This document shows, piece after piece, positions 8,628 through 16,959 of a stretch of 52,244 bases of DNA. The translations under genes and the position numbers were made by a program. Each line of letters opens with the position of its first letter. The stretch's first letter is position 1. This DNA comes from an uncultured Olsenella sp. (GTDB lineage Bacteria > Actinomycetota > Coriobacteriia > Coriobacteriales > Atopobiaceae): NCBI GenBank assembly GCA_900314535.1, contig OMVT01000014.1, positions 1-52,244 of the forward strand, given 5' to 3'. A model generated the notes under the pieces. It did not search any database and was not told the DNA's origin. It was given only the letters and a program-made list of their open reading frames with translations.

Positions 8628-9101
8628 TTATGCAAAGTTTCTCAGGTGATTGAAGTTGATACAGAGCGGATTGATGCGTGCTGCGACATCATGCAGCCTG
8701 CCATCCGCAGTGAACAATACGGTATCGCTATCTATGAGCGAGAGTAGCGAGCAGTCCGCAATCCCGAGCCAAAGATATTTATCTCGATCTGCAATGGTCC
8801 TGCTTGGAACATATTCTTCGATGCTCACTTCAGGACTTGCCTGGAGAAACAATCTGAGCCATGTCTTCTCGGCTTCATCGCCTTTGTCAGGCATAAGATC
8901 GGAACATTCGGTGACCACATTCGGCGTCACGACCATCTGGCTGAACCGTGCAATAACCGAATGCACTATATCGATGTCTTCCGGCATGTAGGCACGTACC
9001 CTGCGCTTTCTGCCAAGCGCATTGCGATCGATTGTGCCGTAGGCAAGCAGCACAAGCATATTCGCATCGAGCACGACTCTCCTTGGTCTATTTATCACCA
9101 T
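8628..9101 (-). CDS. PIN-domain ribonuclease, probable toxin
   Basis: 157 aa. The four PIN-domain acidic residues are in place: Asp12 (VVLDANMLV), Glu65 (NVVTEC), Asp116 (GIADCSLL) and Asp133 (TADGRL). PIN toxins are Mg-dependent RNases that cleave tRNA or mRNA. The start at 9101 overlaps the end of the upstream partner by 14 bases, a toxin-antitoxin-like coupling. The ORF is open up to 9290, but only this start fits the partner's stop and the PIN fold. The pair lies between hslO and a duplicated piece of the hslO 3' end. Confidence 0.8.
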   Translation of the reverse strand: MVINRPRRVVLDANMLVLLAYGTIDRNALGRKRRVRAYMPEDIDIVHSVIARFSQMVVTPNVVTECSDLMPDKGDEAEKTWLRLFLQASPEVSIEEYVPSRTIADRDKYLWLGIADCSLLSLIDSDTVLFTADGRLHDVAARINPLCINFNHLRNFA

Positions 9102-9405
9102 ATGAAACGACTTTTCCGGATACGTCGTCGATGCAAACTGTCTTGAACGTGCGGTTGTCTCGGGGAGGCTGCAGGGCTGCGGAAAGGCCTGCCAGAGGAG
9201 AAGCGCTTGCCTGGTCCCACTTGCGAGCAAATCCAACAGTGATATCCCAGAGCTTGTGCTCGTCGTCGTAGCGGGTGCCTTCGATAGCAAACCGAATGTC
9301 CCGGAGAACCTTGTCCCGGTCTGTTTCTCCCTGTTCGTCTGCTGCCATGCCTTCCAAATTGGCTACATAGGCGGCAGCGATCTTGACGGCTTCTTTCACG
9401 TCCAT
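9088..9405 (-). CDS. small protein paired with a PIN toxin (antitoxin-like)
   Basis: 105 aa from ATG 9405, with AAGGAGG nine bases upstream. The body (KLWDITVGFARKWD, then RTFKTVCIDDVSGKVVS) resembles small proteins of about 100 aa that often precede PIN-domain genes. It has no classical DNA-binding motif (RHH, AbrB or HTH). From position and overlap I infer it is the cognate antitoxin or a chaperone-like partner of the PIN protein. It is first in a two-gene operon with its own promoter signal just upstream. Confidence 0.65.
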   Translation of the reverse strand: MDVKEAVKIAAAYVANLEGMAADEQGETDRDKVLRDIRFAIEGTRYDDEHKLWDITVGFARKWDQASASPLAGLSAALQPPRDNRTFKTVCIDDVSGKVVSYGDK

Positions 9406-9448
9406 GCTGTCTTCCCTCCTTGCTGGCGAATGAAGCGAGTTGTTTTGA

Positions 9449-9454
9449 ATTATA
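9449..9454 (-). promoter_or_regulatory. -10 box for the PIN pair
   Basis: The minus strand carries a perfect TATAAT here, 44 bases before the start codon at 9405. The -35 at 17-bp spacing (TCAATC) is poor. Confidence 0.45.
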
Positions 9455-9528
9455 AGATGCCGGACCGACAGGATTGAAGGGCTGCGTGCCTGTTCTAGGT
9501 CTCTGGTTTTAGGAACATGTACCGTACC

Positions 9529-9640
9529 GTGCGACTTGATCGCGAAGGCCGGGTCTGCCGATGTCCACTGCCACTTCTGCGGCGCAAACTATGTCTTCGC
9601 ACCTGAAGAGCTCGAAGAGATGCTTGGATAGATCTGCTGC
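9529..9640 (+). pseudogene. duplicated 3'-end fragment of hslO
   Basis: About 110 bases match the hslO 3' end (8397-8510) at roughly 85 percent by eye. They still encode the second zinc-binding pair (DVHCHFCGANYVFAPEELEE) and end with a TAG. No start or upstream hslO sequence accompanies it. A terminator-like hairpin follows at 9654. This could be the original hslO end displaced by an insertion into the gene's 3' end, or a simple duplication. Confidence 0.7.
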
Positions 9641-9653
9641 ACCCAGAAAAGCC

Positions 9654-9689
9654 GAGTGCCGCCCTGCAGTCCGCGGGTCGGCACTCTTT
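9654..9689 (+). terminator. terminator-like hairpin after the hslO fragment
   Basis: GAGTGCCG (9654-9661) pairs with CGGCACTC (9679-9686), followed by TTTC. It may be the ancestral hslO terminator and could also act for the convergent gene ending at 9712. Confidence 0.5.
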
Positions 9690-9711
9690 CATTGCAGGGA
9701 AGCGATTATCT

Positions 9712-10677
9712 CTACAGCTTGTGGTGCAGCTTCAGCTCCTCGATGAGCATCTTGTCTCGCCATTCTGCCAGGGTCTCAGGGGTGTTGCCGACCTCTGCAG
9801 AACGATGTGCCAGCTCCTCGTCGACACCCTTCTGCGCGATGTCTGCCCACTCGGCAGGGAACTCCTTCCAGTCTGCCATGTCCTGGAGCCAGAGCGTCGT
9901 CGAGTCATGCAGGTGGTTCATGAGGCCAGAGACACCGCCTGCACCTCCTCCGAGCTCGAAGACTAGCGACGGTCCCATGATGCCCCAGCGGATGCCTGGG
10001 CCGAACGTGACGGCCTTGTCTGCATCCTCGACGGTGCAGACACCGGACATGACAAGGTTCGCGACCTCGCGGTAGAGGGCCATCTGGAGACGGTTGCAGA
10101 TGAAGCCGAGCGCTTCCTTCTTGAGCACGACGGGCTCCATGCCGAGCTTCTGGTAGAAGGCCTTGGCGCATTCTACGGTCTCTTCCGTTGTCTTCTCACC
10201 GCGGGTGATCTCGACGAGCGGGATGAGATGGGGCGGATTGTAGGGGTGTCCGCCGCAGAAGCGCTCGGGGTGCTTCGCATTCTTGGCAATCTCTGTCACA
10301 AGCAGGCCTGAGGTGGAGCTTGCGATGATGGCATCAGGGGCGGCCGCGGCCTCGATCTCGTCCACGATCTGCCACTTGACGTCGTAGTGCTCAGCCGAGC
10401 TCTCCTGGATGAACTGGGCCTCCTTCACGGCTTCTGCGATGGATGTCGTGTAGTGGATGCGCCCCGCAACCTCCTTTGCCTCATCCTCGGTGTAGACGCC
10501 GTTCTTCACGAGCGAGGAGAGGCTCTCCTCGACGCGGCCCTTAGCACGGGCGCTCGACTCTTCGGTCCTGTTCTGTGCCCAGACCTCGAGCCCTCCCATT
10601 GCGAACTTGAGCGCATAGCTGTAGCCGATGACGCCTGCACAGACCGATGCGGCACATTTGATGTCTTCTGCCTTCAT
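9712..10677 (-). CDS. 3-hydroxyacyl-CoA dehydrogenase family protein
   Basis: 321 aa from ATG 10677 (AAGGGG ahead); the open frame extends far upstream but without homology. The N-terminal NAD-binding Rossmann segment is CAGVIGYSYALKFAMGG, followed by SSTSGLLVTEIAKNAKHPER and the family block GGHPYNPPHLIPLVEI with the catalytic His. The C-terminal 3HCDH helices are present. The GHPYNPPHLIPLVE form is like carnitine or L-gulonate 3-dehydrogenases as much as fatty-acid HCDH, so a hydroxy-acid dehydrogenase of small metabolites is likely. The first glycine of GxGxxG is replaced (CAGVIG). Its divergent neighbour is an esterase. Confidence 0.8.
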   Translation of the reverse strand: MKAEDIKCAASVCAGVIGYSYALKFAMGGLEVWAQNRTEESSARAKGRVEESLSSLVKNGVYTEDEAKEVAGRIHYTTSIAEAVKEAQFIQESSAEHYDVKWQIVDEIEAAAAPDAIIASSTSGLLVTEIAKNAKHPERFCGGHPYNPPHLIPLVEITRGEKTTEETVECAKAFYQKLGMEPVVLKKEALGFICNRLQMALYREVANLVMSGVCTVEDADKAVTFGPGIRWGIMGPSLVFELGGGAGGVSGLMNHLHDSTTLWLQDMADWKEFPAEWADIAQKGVDEELAHRSAEVGNTPETLAEWRDKMLIEELKLHHKL

Positions 10678-10864
10678 GAAGCCCCTTTCTTCTGCCGTTT
10701 GCTGCTGCCTGAAGTATAGGTCCGGGCCAGTCAGCAGAGGCAGGGATTGCTGTATGGCTTCAGGAGCGGAAAGATTCGGGAATGCGCGGCAGTGCGGCAA
10801 AGCATGCAGCAGGCGGCATCTCTGCTTTCGGCCTAGAATCAGCTCAGAGACAGGAGGCTCCGAG

Positions 10865-12037
10865 ATGAAGACTGGCACAAGGAACGCAGGATGGACGATT
10901 TCGAGGAGAGGCTTTGTCGAGGCTTCAGGCCTCTTGGCAGGCACGGCCCTCATCTCTGCCTGCTCAGCTGCAGGTGGCACATCTTCCGATTCCGGAGTCT
11001 CAGTCGAGGAAGATGCAGCAGCGGATGCAGGCGTGGGCACAGAGAGCGGCGATGATTCTGCTTTCGATGCGCATGGCTTTGCCGAGCGCAGCATCGAAGA
11101 TGCCGATCTGATGACGAAGGCGGTGCATGCCGATATCCAGCCGGTGCCGGAGAGCTATTTCGAGGACTGCGACCATCCAGGAACCATCGAGGCCTTCGAG
11201 TATGAGACTCAGACCTACGGGGATGACGGGGCAGGGGATGGCAAGACGTTCACGAAGACCTGCAATGTCTATCTGCCCTATGGCTACAGTGCAAGCGGCA
11301 ATAAGCCCTTCGATATCCTCTATCTCCAGCATGGAGCAGGCGGGGATGAGAGCTCGTGGCTTGGCGAGCCCCATACGTCTGGTTCGGATGCAAAGAGGAT
11401 CCTGGACCATCTGATGGCAGACGGGCTCGTGCGGCCGACCATCGTCGTGACGCCTTCCATCCCTGAGGGGAATGACCATTGGGCATCAGAGTTCACGTCC
11501 TACATCTATGAGCTTGGCCGAGATCTCATGCCGGCAGTCGAGACGCACTACCGCACGTTTGCCGCAACGGCAGACGATGCAGGCTTTGCGGCATCGCGCG
11601 AGCGCCGCTACTTCGGCGGCTTCTCCATGGGAGCCTACGAGACGTGGTATGTGCTCATCCACTACCTGCCCTGGTTCAAGTACTACCTGCCGCTCTGCGG
11701 CAACATGAGGTACGAATCGACCGACGATGAGTGCATCGCGCAGGCAGACTCCGTGGCTGATGCTGCTGTGGCATCGGGGATGCCGAAGGAGGACTATCTC
11801 GTCTTTGCAGCAGATGGCACAGCCGATATCACGTACGAGAACATGAGCGTGATGGTTGACCGCCTGAAGGAGCGCACTGATGCCTTCAGCACGAGCGATG
11901 ATGGCTTTGTGGATGCAGATGGCACGCTTGCCGCGGACCTCGTCTATCTCGTGGTGGATGGCTACGAACATTCGCAGACAAGCGCCCAGGAATACCTCTA
12001 TGACGGGATGAGGCAGCTCGATGCGCCGCAGGGATAG
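10865..12037 (+). CDS. exported esterase (feruloyl-esterase/esterase-D type), Tat signal
   Basis: 390 aa. A strong ribosome site (GGAGG) lies 6 bases before ATG 10865. The N-terminus has a twin-arginine motif (SRRGFVEAS), a hydrophobic stretch and a lipobox-like LISACS, so it is probably a Tat-exported lipoprotein. A linker rich in Ser, Asp and Ala follows. The catalytic alpha/beta-hydrolase domain contains VYLPYGYSASGNKPFDILYL and LQHGAGGDESSW, the nucleophile elbow GFSMGAYE, and a late His in DGYEHS. This is the pattern of XynZ-like feruloyl esterases, which release hydroxycinnamates from plant polysaccharide. Substrate specificity is inferred. Confidence 0.8.
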   Translation: MKTGTRNAGWTISRRGFVEASGLLAGTALISACSAAGGTSSDSGVSVEEDAAADAGVGTESGDDSAFDAHGFAERSIEDADLMTKAVHADIQPVPESYFEDCDHPGTIEAFEYETQTYGDDGAGDGKTFTKTCNVYLPYGYSASGNKPFDILYLQHGAGGDESSWLGEPHTSGSDAKRILDHLMADGLVRPTIVVTPSIPEGNDHWASEFTSYIYELGRDLMPAVETHYRTFAATADDAGFAASRERRYFGGFSMGAYETWYVLIHYLPWFKYYLPLCGNMRYESTDDECIAQADSVADAAVASGMPKEDYLVFAADGTADITYENMSVMVDRLKERTDAFSTSDDGFVDADGTLAADLVYLVVDGYEHSQTSAQEYLYDGMRQLDAPQG

Positions 12038-12052
12038 CCTGTTTCCTGCCTT

Positions 12053-13048
12053 TTAGGCCTTTGCTGGCTTCGGCTCTTCTGCAGGACGGTTCACGATGAT
12101 GATGCCGGCACTCACGAGGACAAGCGAGATGATGGCTGTCGCAGGGTCGAGTACGCTGCCTTCGTTCAGCAGGAGCGCCGAGAGGATGACGCCGAAGACC
12201 GGGTTCATGAAGCCGAAGACGGCGACACGCGAGAGCGGGTTGCAGGCAAGGGCGACAGACCAGAGCGAGTAGGCGGCAGCAGAGATGAAGGCCAGATAGA
12301 GGAGCAGAAGGTTCGAGGCGACAGGATCCGATGCAGGGGCAGGTGCGACGTGTCCGCCTGCCGCCGCGCCGACAATGAGCATCACGAGGCCGCCGAAGAC
12401 GAACTGCCAGGCACTCAGGAGCACTGGATCGTGCTCCTCAGAGAAGCGCTTTGCAAGGTTGCTCGAGGTGGCGGCAGCAATCGTCGAGGCAAGGACGAGG
12501 CCTTCGCCTGCGAGCGTGAATGTGAAGCCGGCACCGGTCTGTCCGGCGAGGTCGACCAGGGCGACGCCGGCAAAGCCGACGATGCAGCCCAGAACCTTTC
12601 TCGTCGTGAGGCGCTCGTTTCTGAAGACAAGCGCTGCCAGAAGGACAGAGAAGAATGTGTTTGTGGCCTCAATGATGGAGCTCGTGACGCCTGTGGCATG
12701 CGCAAGGCCCACATAGAAGAAGAGGTACTGGAGGATCGTCTGGAAGAGCGACAGGATGCCAATGACCTTGAGGTCGCGCTTCTCGGGCAGGAACGGCTTA
12801 CGTCTTGCAATCGAGAGGGCGGCCACGACGAGGAGTCCTGCGAGCGTGAAGCGCACGCCTGCAAACATGATGATCGAGGCGGTATCGGAGGCGGCGATGC
12901 CGAAGAGGGCATAGCCTATCTTCACGCAGGGAAAGGCCGATCCCCAGAGGAAACAGGCAATGAGGCAGGCTGCAAGCATGCCTGCCCAGGAACCGAATAT
13001 CTTCTGCGTCTTGGGGCTCACGGCCGCCTTCTGGGATGTCTCTGCCAT
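12053..13048 (-). CDS. EamA/DMT superfamily transporter
   Basis: 331 aa with ten hydrophobic helices in two EamA repeats. The first contains LIACFLWGSAFPCVKIGYAL; the second ends in NPVFGVILSALLLNEG and IISLVLVSAGIIIVN. The start ATG 13048 is chosen because the first helix follows at a normal distance; upstream in-frame codons are not gene-like and the ribosome site is weak. These are inner-membrane exporters of amino acids or metabolites; the substrate cannot be told. It converges on the esterase (15 bases between ends) and diverges from the Fe-S dehydrogenase operon. Confidence 0.85.
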   Translation of the reverse strand: MAETSQKAAVSPKTQKIFGSWAGMLAACLIACFLWGSAFPCVKIGYALFGIAASDTASIIMFAGVRFTLAGLLVVAALSIARRKPFLPEKRDLKVIGILSLFQTILQYLFFYVGLAHATGVTSSIIEATNTFFSVLLAALVFRNERLTTRKVLGCIVGFAGVALVDLAGQTGAGFTFTLAGEGLVLASTIAAATSSNLAKRFSEEHDPVLLSAWQFVFGGLVMLIVGAAAGGHVAPAPASDPVASNLLLLYLAFISAAAYSLWSVALACNPLSRVAVFGFMNPVFGVILSALLLNEGSVLDPATAIISLVLVSAGIIIVNRPAEEPKPAKA

Positions 13049-13452
13049 CGTGTATCTGCTGCTTTCTGGAAAATCGTGCCATCTGCCGAATGGAAAGTGT
13101 AGCTGATGGGTGGCAGATATCGGGGCTTGCCTGGCAAGACCCAGAGAGTGCGCAGATAGCAGGTGATGGCTGGCTCCTGTCTTCTGCGGGATGCCTTCTG
13201 GCATGCAGGAACCGCTTGTTGCAGGCTTTTCCCGGCGGGATTTCCTGCTTGTTTCCGAAGATTGCGCGCTCGCAAAACCACTGTTTCAAGATGCCGAGAG
13301 GTCCCTTTTTTACAATACCCGCCTTCTGACCTGCCGTATTACAGTCTCAAGCCACGCAAAGAGGCCTCCAGGGAGGGCCTTGGAGAGGCGAAAAGAGCAA
13401 GTGCAATGCAGAAGGCAGGAAGCCTTCTGCATACAAGATCAGGGAGGGGACC
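13049..13452. promoter_or_regulatory. divergent control region of the dehydrogenase operon
   Basis: 404 bases without a gene separate the EamA gene from the dehydrogenase operon. A T-rich segment (13305-13312) runs into TTTACAAT, a possible -35. The strongest element is the perfect hairpin at 13406-13432. I saw no known riboswitch. Confidence 0.4.
13406..13432 (+). promoter_or_regulatory. perfect 11-bp inverted repeat before the dehydrogenase operon
   Basis: ATGCAGAAGGC (13406-13416) and GCCTTCTGCAT (13422-13432) flank a 5-base loop, 20 bases before the start codon at 13453. There is no T-run, so it is not a simple terminator. It may be an operator (an AraC regulator is encoded downstream) or an RNA element near the ribosome site. 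Confidence 0.5.
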
Positions 13453-13803
13453 ATGGGGACGCGCATTGCTGAACATCCAATACTCGGCGTGCCCGAGAAG
13501 GGGAAGCTCGTGAGCTTCACCTATGACGGGAAGACGCTCCAGGGCTATGAGGGGGAGCCGGTCGCTATGGCTCTCAAGGCAGCGGGCGTGATGGTGCACC
13601 GCTATACGGCCAAGAAGCACCAGCCCCGCGGCATCTTCTGCGCTATCGGCCGCTGCACGGACTGCGTGATGGTCGTCGACGGCGTTCCCAACGTCAGGAC
13701 GTGCATGACGCCTCTGGTGGAAGGCATGAAGGTCGAGACCCAGTACGGCGTCACGGATGTCCCCTTCGATGAGACAGACGGAAAGGAAGGCGGTGCGGCA
13801 TGA
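13453..13803 (+). CDS. (2Fe-2S)-binding subunit, HcnA-like
   Basis: 116 aa with GGGAGGGG just before ATG 13453. It carries the cysteine pattern of HcnA/OoxX-type small [2Fe-2S] subunits: FCAIGRCTDCVMVVDG and a later Cys in VRTCMTPL. The N-terminus (VSFTYDGKTLQGYEGEPVAM) matches the same family. Such subunits pass electrons in multi-subunit flavin dehydrogenases for glycine (HCN synthase), opines, D-hydroxyproline or proline. It is the first gene of the operon; its stop overlaps the next ATG (ATGA). Confidence 0.85.
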   Translation: MGTRIAEHPILGVPEKGKLVSFTYDGKTLQGYEGEPVAMALKAAGVMVHRYTAKKHQPRGIFCAIGRCTDCVMVVDGVPNVRTCMTPLVEGMKVETQYGVTDVPFDETDGKEGGAA

Positions 13804-15395
13804 AGCGCTACGATCTGATCGTTGTCGGTGCCGGCCCCGCCGGCATGTCCGCTGCCATCGAGGCAGCGAAGCACGGCGTCTCCGTCGTCGTCTTCGACGA
13901 GAACGCTCGTCCGGGCGGCCAGCTCTTCAAGCAGATCCACAAGTTCTTCGGCTCGAAGGAGCACCGCGCCAAGGTCCGTGGCTTCGTTATCGGCCAGGAG
14001 CTCCTCGATGAGGCGGCAAAGCTCGGTGTCGAGGTCGAGCTTGACTCTACCGTTATCGGCCTCTACCAGGACAAGGAGATCGTCGTCCGCCAGGGCTCCG
14101 AAGTGAACCACTGCAAGGGCGATGCAATCGTCGTCGCCACGGGCGCAGCCGAGAACATGGTCACGTTCGAGGGCTGGACGCTTCCTGGTGTCATCGGCGC
14201 CGGCGCTGCCCAGACGATGATGAACCTGCATGGCGTGAAGCCGGGCGAGCGTGTCCTCATGCTTGGCACCGGCAATGTAGGCCTCGTCGTCTCCTACCAG
14301 CTCAAGCAGGCAGGCTGCGACGTCGTGGCACTCGTCGATGCAGCACCGCATGTCGGTGGCTACGGCGTGCATGCCGCAAAGGTCGCCCGCACGGGCGTCC
14401 CGTTCTATCTCTCCCACACGATCAGGCGTGCCGAGGGAACGGACCATGTGACCGGCGTGACAATCCAGGAAGTCGACTCCCACTTCCAGTTCATTCCCGG
14501 CACCGAGAAGCATTTCGACGTCGACACGATCTGTGTCGCTGTCGGCCTCTCCCCGATGTCGCAGCTCTTCAAGATGGATGGCTGCAACGTCGTGGACGAC
14601 AGGAAGCGCGGCGGTCAGGTTCCGGTCGTGGACGACCTCGGCGAGACGTCCATCCCCGGCATCTTCGCCGCAGGCGATGTCTCTGGCATCGAGGAAGCCT
14701 CCTCTGCCATGATCGAGGGCAGGATCTCCGGCCTTGCAGCTGCTTCCTACCTCGGCTACATCTCCGAGGGCGAGATGAAGGAGGGCGTCGGTGCGAATGA
14801 GCATGCACTCGATGGTCTCCGTCAGGGCATGTTCGCTCCGAAGAACCGCGGCAAGAAGATTGAGGAGACCGAAGAGGGCATCCCGGTCTCCCAGAACCTC
14901 CTGCTCCACGGCTATGTGGCAGACGACGAGATCGAGCGCTTCCCGGGCGTCACGCACCGTGTCGGCATCCATCCTGTCATCGAGTGCACGCAGAACATCC
15001 CGTGCAACCCCTGCCAGGACGTGTGCCCGAAGCACTGCATCAAGGTCGGCGACCACATCACCGCACTGCCGCAGCTTGAGCCGGATGCTACCTGCATCGG
15101 ATGCGGACTCTGCGTCGCGTCCTGCCCGGGCCAGGCCATCTTCCTCGTGAACGAGGAGACGGAGCCGGGATATGCCGAGGTCACGTTCCCCTACGAGTTC
15201 CTGCCGCTGCCTGCGAAAGGCCAGAAGGGCATGGCGCTCGGACGTTCCGGCGAGCCGGTCTGCGAGGCAGAGGTCACCGGCGTCAAGCGTACGAAGGCCT
15301 TCGACCATACCGCGATCGTCACGGTCAAGGTGCCTCGTGACATGGCAATGAAGGCACGTTTCTTCAAGGCAGCAGACGCTGTCGCAGAAGCCTAG
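13800..15395 (+). CDS. FAD/NAD(P)-dependent oxidoreductase with ferredoxin domain, HcnB-like
   Basis: 531 aa. An FAD-binding motif opens the protein (DLIVVGAGPAGMSAAIEAAK); a second nucleotide site (MLGTGNVGLVVSYQLKQAG) and the FAD-ribityl block (SIPGIFAAGDVSGIEE) follow. Unlike textbook HcnB, which ends in a BFD-like [2Fe-2S] domain, the C-terminus here carries a ferredoxin-like module. Its cysteines are IPCNPCQDVCPKHC and CIGCGLCVASCPG, probably two [4Fe-4S] clusters. The BFD domain is a separate gene just downstream. This matches the alpha subunit of heteromeric dye-linked dehydrogenases. It overlaps the previous gene by 4 bases. Confidence 0.88.
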   Translation: MKRYDLIVVGAGPAGMSAAIEAAKHGVSVVVFDENARPGGQLFKQIHKFFGSKEHRAKVRGFVIGQELLDEAAKLGVEVELDSTVIGLYQDKEIVVRQGSEVNHCKGDAIVVATGAAENMVTFEGWTLPGVIGAGAAQTMMNLHGVKPGERVLMLGTGNVGLVVSYQLKQAGCDVVALVDAAPHVGGYGVHAAKVARTGVPFYLSHTIRRAEGTDHVTGVTIQEVDSHFQFIPGTEKHFDVDTICVAVGLSPMSQLFKMDGCNVVDDRKRGGQVPVVDDLGETSIPGIFAAGDVSGIEEASSAMIEGRISGLAAASYLGYISEGEMKEGVGANEHALDGLRQGMFAPKNRGKKIEETEEGIPVSQNLLLHGYVADDEIERFPGVTHRVGIHPVIECTQNIPCNPCQDVCPKHCIKVGDHITALPQLEPDATCIGCGLCVASCPGQAIFLVNEETEPGYAEVTFPYEFLPLPAKGQKGMALGRSGEPVCEAEVTGVKRTKAFDHTAIVTVKVPRDMAMKARFFKAADAVAEA

Positions 15396-15411
15396 AGGGG
15401 GAGTGTTCCAG

Positions 15412-15744
15412 ATGAAGGATATCAACGACCGCACAAGGGACCTCGGCCCCTTCGAGCCGAAGCCGGGAGATGACATGATTGTCTGCCGCTGCGAGGAGGT
15501 CACGCAGGGCGAGATCAGGAAGGCCGTGCATGAGGGCCTCTTCACGATCGCAGAGATCAGAAGGTATCTGCGCTGCGGCATGGGCCTCTGCCAGGGACAG
15601 ACCTGCGCACGTCTCGTGAAGGGCATCGTTGCCCGGGAGCTCGCTGTCTCGCCTGACGAGCTCGAGCCTGCAAGCTCGCGTGCTCCCATGCGTCCGATTG
15701 AGATGAGCGTATTCGCGAAGGAAGGTGGAAGGGATGGCGAGTGA
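15412..15744 (+). CDS. BFD-like (2Fe-2S)-binding subunit
   Basis: 110 aa from ATG 15412 (GGGGAG nine bases ahead); a GTG at 15403 is an alternative start. The bacterioferritin-associated-ferredoxin cysteine pattern is clear: VCRCEEVTQGEI and then LRCGMGLCQGQTC. In HcnB and OoxA this domain is fused to the flavoprotein C-terminus; here it is free-standing. It probably forms the electron-transfer gamma subunit between the two flavoproteins. Its end overlaps or abuts the following FAD subunit. Confidence 0.85.
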   Translation: MKDINDRTRDLGPFEPKPGDDMIVCRCEEVTQGEIRKAVHEGLFTIAEIRRYLRCGMGLCQGQTCARLVKGIVARELAVSPDELEPASSRAPMRPIEMSVFAKEGGRDGE

Positions 15745-16900
15745 GATGGCTAAGGGAACGACGGCCGACATCCCCGAGCGCACGGCTGACGTGATCGTCG
15801 TCGGTGCTGGCATCATCGGCTGTGCGACAGCATACTATCTGGCAAAGAAAGGCACCTCCGTCATCGTGCTCGAGGCCTCTGACATCATCGGCAACGGCGG
15901 ATCGACGAGAAACGGCGGCGGCGTGCGCCAGTCCGGTCGCGACCCGCGCGAGCTTCCGCTTGCGATGTATGCCGTGAAGCATCTCTGGCCGACCCTTTCC
16001 GAGGAGCTCGGTGCCGATGTCGAGTACTGCCAGGGTGGCAATCTCCGTCTCGGCAAGACCGACCGCCATATCAAGATCCTCGAGGGCCTGCGCGACAAGG
16101 CAGTGGCCCAGGGCCTCGATATGCGCATGATCTCGGGAGACGAGGTCCGCGAGATTAACCCGTACCTCTCCGACGAGGTCGCAGGCGCTTCCTGGTGCCC
16201 CACAGATGGCCATGCCAACCCGCTCAAGGCCACCTATGCCTACTACATGGCAGCGCGTCGTCTCGGCGTGCGCTTCTATTCCGGCATGCCGGTCACGGAG
16301 CTCAGGAAGGTGCACGGCGCTGTCCGCAAGGTCGTCTGCCCCGAAGCCACGTTCGAGGCTGACCGTGTGATTGTCTGCGCGGGCTATGCCTCCCGCAAGA
16401 TCCTGGGCACCGTCGGCATCGATGTGCCGATGTCCAATGTCCTCATCGAGGCGCTTGTGACCGAGATGGAGCCGAAGATGTTCCCGCAGATGCTCGGCAC
16501 GGCAGACGCCGACTTCTACGGACACCAGACGAAGCACGGCTCGTTCGTCTTCGGTGGCGACTCCGGCTTCGAGGATGTCAACAAGGACAACGGCCACGAT
16601 GCGACGTCGTCCATCACGGCTCCTGCCATCTGCCGCGGCATCCTGCGCTACATCCCGAAGCTCGCCGATGCGAAGATCGTGCGCACCTGGGGCGGCTACG
16701 AGGATGTCTGCATCGACGGCGTGCCTGTGCTCGGTGCCATTGACGAAGTGCCGGGGCTTGTTGTCGGCTGCGCCTTCACAGGACACGGCTTCGGTATCTC
16801 CCCAATTGTCGGCACGCTTCTCTCCGAAGTTGCACGCGATGAGAAGACGACGCTCGACATCTCTGCCTTCCGCTACGACCGCTTCCATGCCCGTGCCTAG
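15734..16900 (+). CDS. FAD-dependent amino-acid dehydrogenase, DadA/HcnC-like
   Basis: 388 aa (start 15734; ATG 15746, right after the previous stop, is an alternative). It is a DAO-family flavoprotein. The Rossmann motif is VIVVGAGIIGCATAYYLAKK, followed by GGSTRNGGGVRQSGRDPREL and a C-terminal FAD-contact block (GLVVGCAFTGHGFGISPIVG). Relatives include HcnC, OoxB/NoxB, D-amino-acid dehydrogenases and the beta subunit of archaeal dye-linked L-proline dehydrogenase. This subunit should hold the substrate site and oxidise the C-N bond of an amino acid or opine. With the three genes before it, it forms one complex. Confidence 0.87.
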   Translation: MASEMAKGTTADIPERTADVIVVGAGIIGCATAYYLAKKGTSVIVLEASDIIGNGGSTRNGGGVRQSGRDPRELPLAMYAVKHLWPTLSEELGADVEYCQGGNLRLGKTDRHIKILEGLRDKAVAQGLDMRMISGDEVREINPYLSDEVAGASWCPTDGHANPLKATYAYYMAARRLGVRFYSGMPVTELRKVHGAVRKVVCPEATFEADRVIVCAGYASRKILGTVGIDVPMSNVLIEALVTEMEPKMFPQMLGTADADFYGHQTKHGSFVFGGDSGFEDVNKDNGHDATSSITAPAICRGILRYIPKLADAKIVRTWGGYEDVCIDGVPVLGAIDEVPGLVVGCAFTGHGFGISPIVGTLLSEVARDEKTTLDISAFRYDRFHARA

Positions 16901-16959
16901 ACGGCAGGTATTTCCAGCTTTCACGTGCGGTGCTGCCGCCTGACAGAAAGGACCATTCC

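Noticed and set aside
13330..13450. Possible glycine riboswitch (GGAGAGGCGAAAAGAGCAA resembles part of the consensus)
   Set aside because: The conserved core, second aptamer and expected pairing are not present; only a partial string match.
13602..15689. 695-codon minus-strand ORF opposite the dehydrogenase genes
   Set aside because: Antisense shadow of well-supported flavoprotein genes; composition is rich in Arg/Asp/His as expected of a shadow frame.
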